A stretch of 64,000 nt of DNA, taken from positions 8,528,075 through 8,592,074 of the forward strand of contig NW_020312775.1 of NCBI RefSeq assembly GCF_003265705.1. Reading direction: 5' to 3'. Position 1 is the stretch's first letter. Each line of letters starts with the position of its first letter. The translations under genes were made by a program, and so were the position numbers. Shown here in pieces: positions 1 through 13,480 of this stretch. This DNA comes from Callorhinus ursinus. Its lineage: Eukaryota; Chordata; Mammalia; Carnivora; Otariidae. The notes below the pieces were generated by a model. The model did not search any database. It had not been told where the DNA came from and was given only the letters and a program-made list of their open reading frames with translations.

Positions 1-365
1 ACCTCTAGTGAGCCTGTCTTTTTATTATTTGCTGATAATATCTCAAAGAAATTCAAATGAAAATGGATTTTAACAAAGCTAAAATTATGCCAATAGGTTT
101 ATTTGTTTTATTTAAATTTCTTAAGCAGCTTTCAAGGCAAATCAGAAATGTATTGTAAATTTGTTATGCTATCCTGAGGGAGATATGACAAAATTATTCT
201 TAGAAATAATTTATTTGACATAATAAAACACTGCATTTCAAAGCAGTACATTTGTCTTGATGGTTGGTGGAGAGACTGTATTACTAATACCTGATTTGAA
301 TTTGGTAAGGTCCCATTCTGATTTTATATGTTATTTTTTATTTTCCAAATAAACTTATTCTGTGT
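1..365. other. AT-rich PCDH11X intron, nothing recognised
   Basis: No coding, RNA or repeat family identified by eye. Confidence 0.5.
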
Positions 366-571
366 TTTCATTCTGCTATCTAATATGATAGCCACTAACC
401 ACTTGTGGTTATTAAAATTAAGATTAAATTAAATTAAAAATTCAGTTACTTGGTAGCACTAACCCCATCTTAAGTACTTAATGGCCACATATTGCCAACA
501 GCTACCATATTGGCTATCACAGATTATAGAACTTTTATCATTGCTGAAAGTTACATTGGATAGTGTTGTTT
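366..571 (-). mobile_element. hAT-type nonautonomous DNA transposon relic (MER3/MER33-like)
   Basis: Contains the GGTAGCCACTAGCCACATGTGGCT-type palindromic ends in degraded form (TAGCCACTAACCACTTGTGG near the left, AGCTACCATATTGGCTATCA to the right) around an AT-rich core. The same family occurs at 20083 in the opposite orientation. The exact subfamily name is uncertain. Confidence 0.65.
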
Positions 572-2183
572 TAGAGATAGTATCTACTCTGCTATACAAC
601 TTACAATTTAAAGTGATAAATATCACATATATATAAACAAATGATTTAAAGCATCTCCAAAAATCATCGGCAGGTCTATCTACTTTCTACTGGGTACTTA
701 TTCCCCCAATTCTGCCTTTGTGACATGTACATCAACATCCTCATATTATGATTGAAAAAACTAAAGGTCAGAAAAATTAAGCTAGAGGTGACATATCTAG
801 TCAGCATTAAGCACAAAATTCTGATCCATATCGTTCTGAATCCTGCATATTTTCCCATTTCATAAGATAAGGAGATACCTTTGCAGGGATCTTACCTAAA
901 AAATGCTCATTTATAAATCTTCTATCCCTTCTTTCTGTTTTTACTTCTTATACTCATGTGCTAGTATGCATTTCACTTGAATTAGCTCAAGAAATCTATA
1001 ACCTTCTATTCCTGAATGCATTTATAAACAAATATGTCTTTACAACATATCATCATCAGCTGAGCAGTTTTCCAATATTATACATCTTCTAAGCTAAAAT
1101 CTTCAGATGATATACATAAAATATTTCTGTGTTCTTAGAGTGTTTTTGTAACATTGGCCATTATGTTCATCATAATAATCTGATAGTGAGTAATCAGAAA
1201 ATGTTTATGAAACTTTAGAAATTCCCTAACTAATCTATATTAAGTCTGAACATTTGTTCTTTCACACATTTTCCAGGATCATTCAAGTGCATTGAACTAT
1301 TTCAATATCCAAATCTGAGTTTCCTACTATCTTATGTACTATATAGGTGATTAAAAGGAATCACCCATTCACTTGATAAATAAGATCCCTCTGCACATAT
1401 TTCAAATACAATTATTCCACCTATTCTTCCTTCTGCCTTCCCTATCCCAAGACCCAAGTCAGACCAAAATAGGTTCTTCAGATAGGCTGAAACTTTTTGG
1501 CTAAAAATCTTACATACCCTTTATAGCAAATGAATATTCTATGTTTTCAAAGAATTAGAACAAAGTTTAACATTAGCATCACATTGGCTAAAATTAAATC
1601 TCATTCTGATGACTCAAGAGATGCTTAAAAATCTTGTCTTGGCTTGAAATCACCATGAATAACATTTATTATTCTATATATGTATAGAAACATTAGTAAT
1701 AAAAATGTTCTATTCACCACTCAAATAAATTTCTTTGACATTTTTTCAAATGGCGAGAGAAAATTTCCTATCTAAAATGATCACTGAGTAAAACTGATAG
1801 ATTTGTGTATTCATTCTTAATGTTTACATTTGCTTCTTTAGGTCCACCTTGTGTCAGAGTCATGACTAGACAAATTAAAAGTAAGGTATTGGGTAAGTTA
1901 TTTATTGCAAGTAGCAAGGCTGAGCTCCTTATATGACAACTATAATATATTGTTAAGGGAAACATAAGCAACTGCTTGAAAATAAATATACATAAAATAA
2001 AAATTCATAAACTTCATGCAATCACAAGAATTGCATTGATGAGTTTCCCCCACTATGCTTAAACTTAAAAAAAATTGGGGTGTTGGCTTACTCAAAATTT
2101 GAAGTACACAAAGATCCTTTTATTTATTTACTTATTTATTTTGCCTTTTAAAAATGAATTATCTTGAACAAAGTGTTTTTAAA
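572..2183. other. AT-rich intron following the PCDH11X exon
   Basis: Long AT-rich stretch with a TTTATTTA-rich low-complexity patch near 2118-2150. No feature recognised. Confidence 0.5.
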
Positions 2184-2192
2184 ACATACCTT
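2184..2192 (-). promoter_or_regulatory. Splice donor AAG|GTATGT
   Basis: Consensus 5' splice site directly after codon 180. The translation downstream loses protocadherin similarity and soon meets a stop, which supports a real exon edge. Confidence 0.88.
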
Positions 2193-2773
2193 AATTAACT
2201 GGTAGTTTTGAACTCCGTTTATTCCTATGTCAGGATCAATGGCTGCTGGGAGAGCATATCGAGAGTTTATAGCTGAATTCTCCGGAATTGATATGTTGAT
2301 AACTGTTGCTGGGAATAATGGCGCATTATCATTTACATCTTCTATCAAAAAACGTATCTTAACCAGTCTAAATATTTCATCTGGCAAAACAGCAACCTCC
2401 ACCTCATAAAAGCAACGGGTTTCCACCCGGATACCAGCACACAATTTCTCACGATCAATGCGAGTTCCAGCAGTGAAGATCTCACCAGTACCTTCTTCAA
2501 TTCGAATCAGTGGCACATCACCAGTCTTATACACTAGCTTAAATTGCATAGGAGATGTTAAGGACTTGTCTGGAATCAGTGACAAGTTGAGGTCTTTCAG
2601 CAAGTCGCCTATCAGAACATTTTCTGGCATTTCTTCTCGGACGGTGTAGTTTTTCTCCTGGGCGCCAGACTGAAATACGACACATGCTAAAAGGACCGCA
2701 AATATATATGTCCCAGACAACAAGTCCATACCAGGCACAATTGTGATGGTTCTCTGTATCAACCCACAGGAAA
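2190..2773 (-). CDS. PCDH11X: PCDH11X first coding exon (protocadherin-11, N-terminal 180 residues)
   Basis: Delta-1 protocadherin, a single-pass calcium-dependent neuronal adhesion protein. Coding part is 2729 down to 2190 (180 codons); 2730-2773 is 5'UTR. A pyrimidine-rich tract ending in a 3' acceptor AG (2775-2774) precedes the exon, and the sequence AAG|GTATGT puts a donor GT at 2189-2188, so the exon ends in phase 0 after Lys180. The ATG has G at -3 and +4. Residues 1-23 form a hydrophobic signal peptide; EC1 follows, with PEN (35-37), DRE (92-94) and the linker DVNDN (131-135); EC2 begins with a second PEN (149-151) and DPD (165-167). The match to PCDH11X rather than PCDH9 rests on recalled family sequence. 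Residues 101-105 (RVETR) differ from the human protein as I recall it. The frame stays open for 17 codons upstream of the ATG but with no nearby in-frame ATG. Remaining exons are outside the window. Confidence 0.93.
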
Positions 2774-2820
2774 CTGTCAAAAAGAAATGGGGAAAAAAAA
2801 GAGGAAGAAGAAGAAATTAT
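2774..2820 (-). promoter_or_regulatory. Splice acceptor and polypyrimidine tract of the PCDH11X exon
   Basis: Read on the minus strand, a run of TTC/CT-rich sequence of about 35 nt leads to TTTTTGACAG, with the AG at 2775-2774. It defines the exon start used here. Confidence 0.85.
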
Positions 2821-3611
2821 TAAAGCCAACCAACCATTAAATGTATGTTAACTAAATGTTCAGTTTTAAAATCCTTGAAATATTAGCACAATTGACTCTT
2901 AAATAATGTTATGTGTTTTTCATAAAGATAAAAGGTAAATTATACAACATACCTCCAGTAATTAAAAGACTCAGTATTTGTAAAAGTGGTCATCATTGAT
3001 AAAATATATAAAAGATATACCAAGATAGATAAAGTTAATAAAAATAATTAAAAACACTTAATTCAATACTTAAGTAAAGTAATGTATATTTATGACTAAT
3101 CAAAAAGTATAATCATTATTCTTTATTATAATATGACTTTCAAATGTAACTCTTCTATTGGTAATGAATGTTTTATACAATAGTCCTTGTGTTCAGTTCT
3201 GCACCTCAAAAGAGACAAAGAATCATGACATATGAAGGATTCAGAAAGTTTGGATTAAAGAAGAGAAGTCCTTTGAGAAAGGAAGGGGTTGATGTGACAC
3301 ATGCCTAAACATGAGAAGGACTACAATGTGAAAAGATTAAAGCTTTCTTTGGATGAGAGGAAGAAAGATAGGTAAAAATTACAGGGAGGCAACTTTCAGA
3401 TCAACATAAACAACTGCCTATTAAAGCATTCTGGAAAAACAAAAACAGTTTTCAGGAGATAGTAAGAAGCTAGATAACCAGTTTAGATCTACATATCTAT
3501 GATTAGGTAGATAAGATCCAAAAACATTCAGTGGGAGAGCTGGACTAGAAGACATTCCAACTTTGAGAATTTGTGTCTATACACTGAAAGTAGATCATAT
3601 TAAAATGGGTT
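2821..3611. other. AT-rich intron upstream of the PCDH11X exon
   Basis: No coding exon or recognised repeat. Purine-rich between about 3230 and 3400. Confidence 0.45.
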
Positions 3612-4575
3612 TTTATATCTACAAACTGACACCCAAAAAACAAATAATTCAGTTAAGAAATGGGCAGAAGACATGAATAAACATTTTTCCATAGAAGATA
3701 TCCAGATGGCTAACAGACACATGAAAAGGTGCTCAACATCATTCATCATCAAGGAAATACAAATCAAAACCACAATGAGACACCATCTCGCACCAGTCAG
3801 AATGTATAAAATTAACAACTCATGAAACTCATGAAACAACAGATGTTCACAAAGGTGCAGAGAAAATGAAACACTTTTGCACTGTTGGTATTCTTATACA
3901 AACTTACACAAACTGGTACAGCCACTCTGGAGAACAGTATGGAGGTTCCTCAAAATGTTAAAAATAGAATGACCTTATGACCCAGCAATGCACTATTAGG
4001 TATTTATCTACCGGATACAAAATAGTGATTTGAAGGGGCACATGTACCCCAATGTTTATAACAGTATCATCAACAATAGCCAAATTATGGAAAGAGCCCA
4101 AATGTCCACTGACTGATGAATGGATAAAGAAGAGATGGTATATATATATACAATCAAATATTACTCAGCCATCAAAAAAATGAAATCTTGCATTTGCAAT
4201 GACATAGATGGAATGAGAGTGTATTATTCTAAGTGGAATAAGTCAGCCAGAAAAAAGACATATACCATAGGATTTCACTCATATGTGGAACTTAAGAAAC
4301 AAAACAGATGAACCTAGGGGAAGGAAAGGAAAAACAAAATAAGATAAAAACAGAAAGGAAGGCAAACCATAAAGACTCTTAACTATAGAGAAAAAACTGA
4401 GGGTTTTTCGAGGGGAGGTGAGTGGGAGGATGGACTAAATGGGTGATGGGCATTAAGGAGGGTACATTTTGTGATGAGCACTGGGTGATATATGTAAGTG
4501 ATGAATCACTAAATTCTATTCCTGAAACCAATACTATACTATGTGTTAAGTAATTGAATTTAAATTAAAATAATG
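3612..4575 (+). mobile_element. 5'-truncated L1: end of ORF2 plus 3'UTR
   Basis: Sense-strand L1 beginning near the ORF2 C-terminal region (GTTAAGAAATGGGCAGAAGA) and ending in the carnivore L1 tail, which includes GTACATTTTGTGATGAGCAC. The ORF2 frame is broken by stops and indels. Confidence 0.88.
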
Positions 4576-5867
4576 AATTAATGCAGCTATGAATGCATCA
4601 AAACTTTTAAAGGCTCAGCTAACAGATGATCATTTAAAAATCCATTACAGAAAAAAATATTTCATTACAGAAAATTATTAATGCACATAGGTATATAATT
4701 AAGGAAGTTTTCAATATTTATTGGTAATTGATAGCATTAAAAAATTCTAGTAATAGCTCTAAAAACAGGAAGACTCATGAAATGATGTAAATAACTTGCT
4801 ATAAATATTATGGTCTGAATATGGCAGACAATGTATTACATTAAATAATTTTTCCACTGTATAGCTGTGAATCTGCATTTTTAAAAAATATGCATGTGGA
4901 CAGGTCAGAAGACACAAAAGTGAGAAAAAAGAAACCTTCCTATTTGCAATCAATTATAGAATAAATGTATTTGTTACAATAATTGAAACAGTTTAGGTCA
5001 TTAATAGAACCAAGAAATTAACCAGATAAACTTGAAACACCTCACTTTAAGGAATTATTATCACCCAAGTAAGAATTATATATATGAGTCCACCTACTTT
5101 CCTGTGTTGAGCAGTTCATGCCATTTATAAAACATTTTAATAGTAATTCTAATACTGAGTAATTCTAATACTGAAGAAATTCTGTATCTTAGCAAACAAC
5201 ACAAAATGACTATTGCCTGTGGTATTTTTAGCCCATTTGCTCAATGATGAACACTGGGATTACATAATATAAAACTTTTCTCAAGATTTAATCTCTTTAG
5301 AATTATTGGCCCTATATAAAAATACCCATTTATACTTATTGTGCTAATATGCACAAATATATTTGTGTCCTATATAACATGAATCTAGGACATCTAAAAT
5401 AATTCAGTGTCTGTGTGATTTTGTAAGTACTATACAAACATAAGCAAAAATAAAAATGGGATAGTGACAATTGGAATTAAAACTACTACTCTTTTCTTAT
5501 CTTACCCTTAAGCATATACACATTATTACAACTGGTAGAAGAATGCTGCAGACCATTTTTCAAACACTGCATGCATGTTGCAATATCTCTACACAAGAAG
5601 AAGAGTTAAGAAAGTGACCTAATTCCAAGCAGTCCCCCTCTGCCAACCCATTCTAAATCTGTTCCACTCTTTCTTTAATAACATCATCAAATAAAACATT
5701 TTTAAATGTGTTTTATCACTTGAAATTCTTTCAGAAGTTTTAAAAATTAGAAAGTATTGGGAAAAAGGACAATGACATTTCTAAAACTTAAGGAAATATC
5801 CATATTGCAAACCTAGAAAGAATATTTAATCTCTAGTTAGTAATTAATTTTATAAAGGTTTAGTCAC
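4576..5867. other. AT-rich intron, nothing recognised
   Basis: A small local duplication of TAATTCTAATACTGA occurs near 5144-5174. Otherwise unremarkable. Confidence 0.5.
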
Positions 5868-5990
5868 TTAGTCAACAAACATTTTTTAAGCTTTTTTAAT
5901 ATGCCAGACATTCTTCTAGGCACTGAGAATAAATCAGTGAACAAATCAGACAAAAATCTCTGCCCTCACAGAGTTTATATTTCATAATAT
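5868..5990 (-). mobile_element. L2 3'-end relic
   Basis: Matches the reverse complement of the L2 3' end: TCAACAAACATT..., GGCACTGAGAATAAATCAGT, then a CTCACAGAGTTTATATT segment. Confidence 0.7.
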
Positions 5991-6829
5991 AAATATTCCA
6001 GAGTGTCTTTAATTCAGGATTCAATCAATGCATGACAAACTCAACTTTCCCTCTAACAAGATGTAAACCTGCATGATTAAATAACCTCAATCTCCAGATT
6101 TTGATTCCAACCCCTTACATTTACCACCTGAAAATGTATTATAATCTTTAAAATTAGAAAGTTTTCCTTTAAAATGCTGAGTTTGCTTCTTTGACTGACC
6201 AATACAGAAATTTAGTTACCAAACATGGATATAAAAAAATCACTGCTTAGTTTATGTTAGCATGATCAATTTAACTCAAATATTCAGGGAAGATATTCCT
6301 ATACACATACCTTTACCTGCCTCTAATTTTCTCTTTCATTAACAAATGATAAGATAACCTTACATTTCTTTACCATTCTCCCACATCCCATTCCTACCAT
6401 AGTGTAAAGTTAGTCTGGAAACTGATAGGGGAACCACAATGAAAACAGATAGATAAAATTAAAATTTTCTAAAAGCTTTAGCAATGCTAATGCTCTTTGA
6501 GTGAGGTTTTTTTATAGGCAATACCTAGTGGTTGCATAGGCAACAAGCATATGGGGACAAAACCATGACAATCAGAAAAAGCTAAGACAGAAAGAAAATA
6601 AGTAACTCTGAAATTTTAGATGAAAAACAAAAATGCAAATTCATTTCATAGTCTCTGTGCAATTTCATTCTAAAAAGGTAAGTAGGTAGAGGAACTAAGT
6701 CTCTACTCAATTCTAGAGATATCAAACCACAAAAGTAGTGTTCAAATGGTTTGTCAGAAGAATTTCAAGGCATAACTTCCCTCATATACTTGTTACATTT
6801 TCCTTTATTATAGTGCTGTGTTTAATTTG
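5991..6829. other. Intron sequence, nothing recognised
   Basis: AT-rich, no gene or repeat identified. Confidence 0.45.
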
Positions 6830-6844
6830 TGAAAAACTAATTCT

Positions 6845-7013
6845 TTTGTTTTTTGAGAGAGAGTGTGCATGCACAAGTGGTGGGGAGAAGCAGAAGGAGA
6901 CGCAGACTCCCTGCTGATCAGGAAGCCTGTTATGGGGCTCCATCCTAGGACCCTGAGATCATGGCCTGAGCTGAAGTCAGATGTTTAACCAATTGAGTCA
7001 CCCAGAAGCCCCA
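6845..7013 (-). mobile_element. CAN SINE
   Basis: Minus-oriented tRNA-Lys-type SINE head ends at 7013. Duplications TGAAAAACTAATTCT at 6830-6844 and 7014-7028 frame it perfectly. Confidence 0.93.
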
Positions 7014-7100
7014 TGAAAAACTAATTCTATATGTGAATGAGTGGCTTACAGTCTACAATAACAAATTGTTTAAAATGGCACAAATTTAGGTATTACATGA

Positions 7101-8951
<1,851 letters not shown>

Positions 8952-8966
8952 AAAAACTAATGATGT
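8952..8966 (+). repeat. Right target-site duplication of the ACTR10 retrocopy
   Basis: AAAAACTAATGATGT, a perfect copy of the left duplication, followed by the continuation of the split L1 tail. Confidence 0.93.
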
Positions 8967-9008
8967 ACTACACAGTGGCTAAGTGAACATTAAAAAAAGA
9001 AAAAAAAG

Positions 9009-9520
9009 TAACCATATCAGGAGAAAGAAAATGGAACAACTGGTAAACTCAACACTTTCAAAGAGACAAGTAGAGTGGATTGGATGCTTTGGCTGTCCTG
9101 CTTGACATGACTATTTTCTATGTATTCTGAAACCTGAAATACCAAAACAAAAGATTTTAATAAGGTATGGTAATGCTATCAAATTAGTATTTTTATTACA
9201 TTTTATTCCAGAAAGGATTCATTTATTGTATTTCTTTTTGTACAGGTCTAATTTTCACATTTGTGTCTAATCTTCTCCAAGGAATGGATTCCATCAATAT
9301 TGCTTCCTTCTTCACAATGTTTATGTTTTATTGATTCACTCTAACTCTTCACAACAGTTGTTGCACTATTCTCTATCAGGGTTTCAAATCTGTTAATACT
9401 CAATACTTAAACAGCACTTATAAGAAAATTTATGATGGTTGCTTTTCCATATTAATTTTTTTCTGGATTTTTTATTTATGATTTAGGAAGTGAAAGGGTT
9501 CTATTCAAATCCCCCTCCCC
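9009..9520. other. Intron sequence, nothing recognised
   Basis: Mixed AT-rich sequence without a recognised family. Confidence 0.4.
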
Positions 9521-9912
9521 AACCAAGCTTACAGACAAAACTCACAGGTGTCTGTACTTGACCCTAACTCTTTGTTTTTCCAGGTCATGGTGCCCCTCAT
9601 TCTCAGAAAATAGACCACTACCTACAAAACATATTCTTCTCTAGCTGGACCACAACCCACATCCCAGACAAACCCTGGACAGAGCCCCCTAATAAACTGA
9701 CACCTCCTGCTCTATCTGGCCAAGAGTTGATCCCCTCCCCCATATCGTCCCCCACATGCGCAGCTGCAACCCTCTCACATCCTTTAAACCCCTTAAAAGG
9801 CCCAGCCTTGAAGTCTGGCCTCTCTCCTCCCTTGGAGTATGAATACATTCTGTCCTGATTGTTGCTCTACTATGTGCAACTCTTTGTCACTGGCCACCCT
9901 AACAGGGAGCGT
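9520..9912 (+). mobile_element. Possible solitary LTR (endogenous retrovirus type)
   Basis: Block of distinctly higher C content than its surroundings, with CCCCTTAAAAGGCCC (TATA-like, about 9790) followed by a CT-rich segment and an end ...CACTGGCCACCCTAACAG. This layout resembles a retroviral LTR with no internal region. No matching second LTR, primer-binding site or gag/pol frame is present, and no family is recognised. Confidence 0.35.
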
Positions 9913-9927
9913 TCAGAAAATGGCTTT

Positions 9928-10131
9928 TAGGGTGCCTGGGTGGCTCAGTCCGTTAAGCATCTGCCTTTAGCTCAGGTCATGATCCATCAGTCCTGGGATC
10001 CAGCCCTGTGTCCGGGCTCCCAGCTCAGCACTCCAGTCTGTTTCTCCCTCTCCCTCTGCTCCTTCCCCTGCTTGTGCTCTCTCTTTCACTCACTCTCTCT
10101 TTCTCAAATAAATAATTTTTTTAAAAAAATA
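9928..10131 (+). mobile_element. CAN SINE
   Basis: Head GGTGCCTGGGTGGCTCAG, CT-rich tail, AAATAAATAA. Duplication AGAAAATGGCTTT at 9915-9927 and 10132-10144. Confidence 0.93.
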
Positions 10132-10173
10132 AGAAAATGGCTTTACAGATTAATCAAGGAAAAGACATATTCT

Positions 10174-10354
10174 TTTTTTTTTTTATTTGATAGAGACACA
10201 GCGAGAGAGGGAACACAAGCAGGTGGAGTGGGAAAGGGCGAGGCAGGCTTCCCGTGGAGCAGGGACCCCAATGCAGGGCTCGATCCCAGGACTCTGGGAT
10301 CATGACCTGAGCCAAAGGCAGACGCTTAATGACTGAGCCACCCAGGCGCCCCAG
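10174..10354 (-). mobile_element. CAN SINE (bear/panda-like subtype)
   Basis: Poly-T start, head ends at GGCGCCCC. Duplication AAAAGACATATTCT (10160-10173) and AAAGGACATATTCT (10355-10368). It lies only about 40 bp from the preceding, oppositely oriented SINE. Confidence 0.93.
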
Positions 10355-11240
10355 AAAGGACATATTCTATAAAGCAAAAACATAATGCTCATCCATTATC
10401 ACATATCCTTCTGTATCACCTTTGGGTGAATTTAATCATAATTATTTCAACACCTATTATTTTAATATACTTGGTTTGTAAGTATTATACTATCATAATA
10501 AATAAATCTTAGATTCACGAGAGTTAAGAGGAAAATTTCCATTTATTGTAACATTTTAATTGCTCTGATTTCAAATCGGTTATTTTATTCAAATTTTATA
10601 ACAACTATGTGGTATATATAAATATTTGTAAGCATTAATTTATACATTAAATTTTTATATTAAATAGACATTAATTTCACACTCTATAAATATTCTAGAT
10701 GATCATGTTTTAAGATGGCAAATAAATAGGATACATTTGTGACTTCACTGGGAATTTGTTGAATAGCCTATTTTGATTTTTAGATATGTAAGGATAATTG
10801 ATTAATTTTAGTAATTGTTCTTATGAATTAATAAAACACTATAGGGCTAACCAGAAAAAAATAAGTGATGATTTAGTATTTTTTTGTGTCAGCTATTAAT
10901 ATATCAAAATCAAGATGCAATAAAATCAACAGTTCAAAGCAAATGAGATATACCACCAGAATATTTAAAATGTTGGTTGAAAAAAAGATCTCAATTATAG
11001 TCTGTAAAATGAATCAAGGTAACATATTAGTTATCAAAAAATGAATATTAGCTCTCAACCTATTTGTTCCAAACAGGGAGATGACATTCATCCTTAATAG
11101 CTTCATTCATTCACCCAGAGAGACAAAGAATCTCTTCCTGGTAAGATGACTTTGGGGTGACATAAATTCACAAACAGTAGCTACGTATCATAGACCACTA
11201 AGCAAAAATGACATACGACTTTCTAAAAACGAATCTTACT
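10355..11240. other. AT-rich intron, nothing recognised
   Basis: No feature identified apart from the flanking SINE duplications. Confidence 0.45.
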
Positions 11241-11471
11241 GGAGCACCTGGATTTCTCAGTTGGTTGAGCATCCAACTCTTGATTTTGGTTCAGGTCATG
11301 ATCTCAGGGTTGTGAGGTTGAGCCCCACTAGAGCCCTGCATGGAGTTCCACATCAGGCTCTGTGCTCAGAAGGGAGTCTGCCTCACTTTTTCTCCCTCTC
11401 CCTCTGCCCCTCTTCCTGCTTGTGTTCTCTCCCTCTCTCTCTCAAATAAATAAATAAATCTTTAAAAAAAT
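11241..11471 (+). mobile_element. CAN SINE (older, diverged)
   Basis: Diverged head GGAGCACCTGGATTTCTCAG and tail AAATAAATAAATAAATC. Near-identical duplications AATCTTACT (11232-11240) and AATCTTGCT (11472-11480). Confidence 0.88.
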
Positions 11472-11669
11472 AATCTTGCTATTGGTTTATCAATTGCCTA
11501 ATAACAGATTCCTCAGCCTAAAAGTTCAGCAAAAATCCCTTCTCCTTTCATTACTTTGTAGTTATATACAATATTTTAATATTATTTATTTGATTTTTAT
11601 TTTCTATCACCTCAAAACCAAAATAAACCAAATGACAACATGAAGGAATAAATGGACAGAAAAACAGTT

Positions 11670-11754
11670 AAGTGAAATAAGTCAGAGAAAGAAAAATACC
11701 ATATGATTTCACTAATATGTGGAATTTAAGAAACAAAACAGATGAACATATGAA

Positions 11755-11786
<32 letters not shown>

Positions 11787-12250
11787 GCAAAACAGGAAAC
11801 AGACTCTTAACTATAGAGAACAAACTGAGGGTTACTGGAGGGGAGGTGGGTGGAGAGGATGGGTTAAATTGGTGATGGGTATCAAGGAGGGCACTTGTTG
11901 AGATAAACACTATTGTATGTTAAGTGATGAATCACTAAATTCTACACCTGAAAGTAATATTGCACTGTATGTTAAATACCTAGAATTTATTTATTTTTTA
12001 TTTTTTAAAGATTTATTCACTTGTTTTAGAGAGAGAAAGCACTCATACCAGCATATGTGAGCGGAGGGGAGGGGCAGAGGTAGAGGAGAGAAGCAGACTC
12101 CCCACTGATGAAGAGCCTGGCATTGCGCTGGATCCCAGGACTCTGAGATCATGACCTGAGCTGATACCAAGAGTCAGCTGCCCAACCAACTGAGCCGCCC
12201 AGGTGTCCCAACTAACTGGAATTTAAATAAAAACTTGAAGAAAAAAAACC
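11670..12250 (+). mobile_element. 5'-truncated L1 3' end, split by a SINE
   Basis: Sense L1 3' region from AAGTGAAATAAGTCAGAG to its A tail, with a (GA)n expansion at 11758-11786. Duplication GAAAAACAGTT at 11659-11669 and 12251-12261. A SINE at about 11995-12208 interrupts the tail. Confidence 0.88.
11995..12208 (-). mobile_element. CAN SINE inside an L1 tail
   Basis: Minus-oriented SINE flanked by CTAGAATTTA and CTGGAATTTA, so it inserted after the L1. Confidence 0.87.
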
Positions 12251-12261
12251 GAAAAACAGTT

Positions 12262-13230
12262 GAACCATAAATGAGATATACACAGGCCATGTTTTGAAAT
12301 ACTTAATTCAAGGCAGAAAAATAATTACACAGAATTCTGGCTTTAAAAATCAAACTCTGCTTTATGAGTTACATTAAACACTACCTTTTGTCTCTTCTTA
12401 ATTTGTACAATAAATTCATATTCTGTGTTCAACCTGGTTTTTATGGAGGACTCATGTCCACACAACATACAATTCAAATGTATTTACAAATAAGTCATAC
12501 AAAAGCAAATTAGAAATGTTGGTGTTTCTATTTTTTTCTTTCATCCAAGTTAATACATAAGAAAATGTTTTGTTGATTTAGAAAATATCTCTAAAACCTG
12601 TAGTTAGTTATTATTTCTTCTTTGTTTTAATTCATTTTAATTCTAAATACAAATGTATTCTAACCATTCCAACTTCAATGTGGGCATTTCAGAACATCTT
12701 GCTATACTTAAAAAATCCTAATTTTAGAGAAGGTTTATTAGGTTTTGTTTCAATATTATTACTGCATTTGAAAGTATACAAAATGAGCAATAAAAACTAG
12801 ATGTTTTTATATGTAAAAACCTACATAATACCTAAAGATTTAGTTCTTCAAAAAATAGAAATTTAGTGATAAAATTCATCCTCTATAAAAAAACACTTTA
12901 AATTAAAATAATGTATATATCCATAATATTTTAAAGTGTAGCTTTCTACTCTGAATGAAAATGAATTATTTCAGATATATATCAAAATTTACTAGTAGGC
13001 CTCTATATTTAGTTTAGAAATGTATAGGCACTACGTCACATACATAAGTGCTTAAGAAATGTTATTGGATCTTTGGGTTTCCATTTCTTTTGTTTTGAAT
13101 TCTTTTTTTCCCCAAGATAATATTACTATAACGACTGGCAAGGACTCCAAGAATCATTAGGGGTGATATACAACAATTTGGAGTGTTCATTATTTCATGC
13201 ATTCTATTTACTAAAAGACATAGTTTTTTC
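12262..13230. other. AT-rich intron, nothing recognised
   Basis: No coding sequence or repeat identified. Confidence 0.45.
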
Positions 13231-13245
13231 TGATAAGAGTATATT

Positions 13246-13465
13246 CTATTTTATTTTTTTAAAGATTTATTTATTTATTTGGAAGAGAGAGAGAGAACAC
13301 CTGTGTGCAAGTGGGGGGAGGGGCAAAGGGGGAGGGAGAGAATCTCAAGCAGACTCCCCCCTGAGTGTGGAGCCAGATGCTGCACTTGATCCCACAAACC
13401 TGAGACCATGACCTGAGTTGAAATCAAGAGTAGATCACTTAACCTACTGAGCCACCCAGGTGCCC
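13246..13465 (-). mobile_element. CAN SINE
   Basis: Perfect 15-bp duplication TGATAAGAGTATATT at 13231-13245 and 13466-13480. Confidence 0.94.
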
Positions 13466-13480
13466 TGATAAGAGTATATT

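Noticed and set aside
2730..2780. Upstream start for the PCDH11X exon at 2780
   Set aside because: That codon is TTG and spans the splice acceptor. The ATG at 2729 has a good context and begins the known signal peptide.
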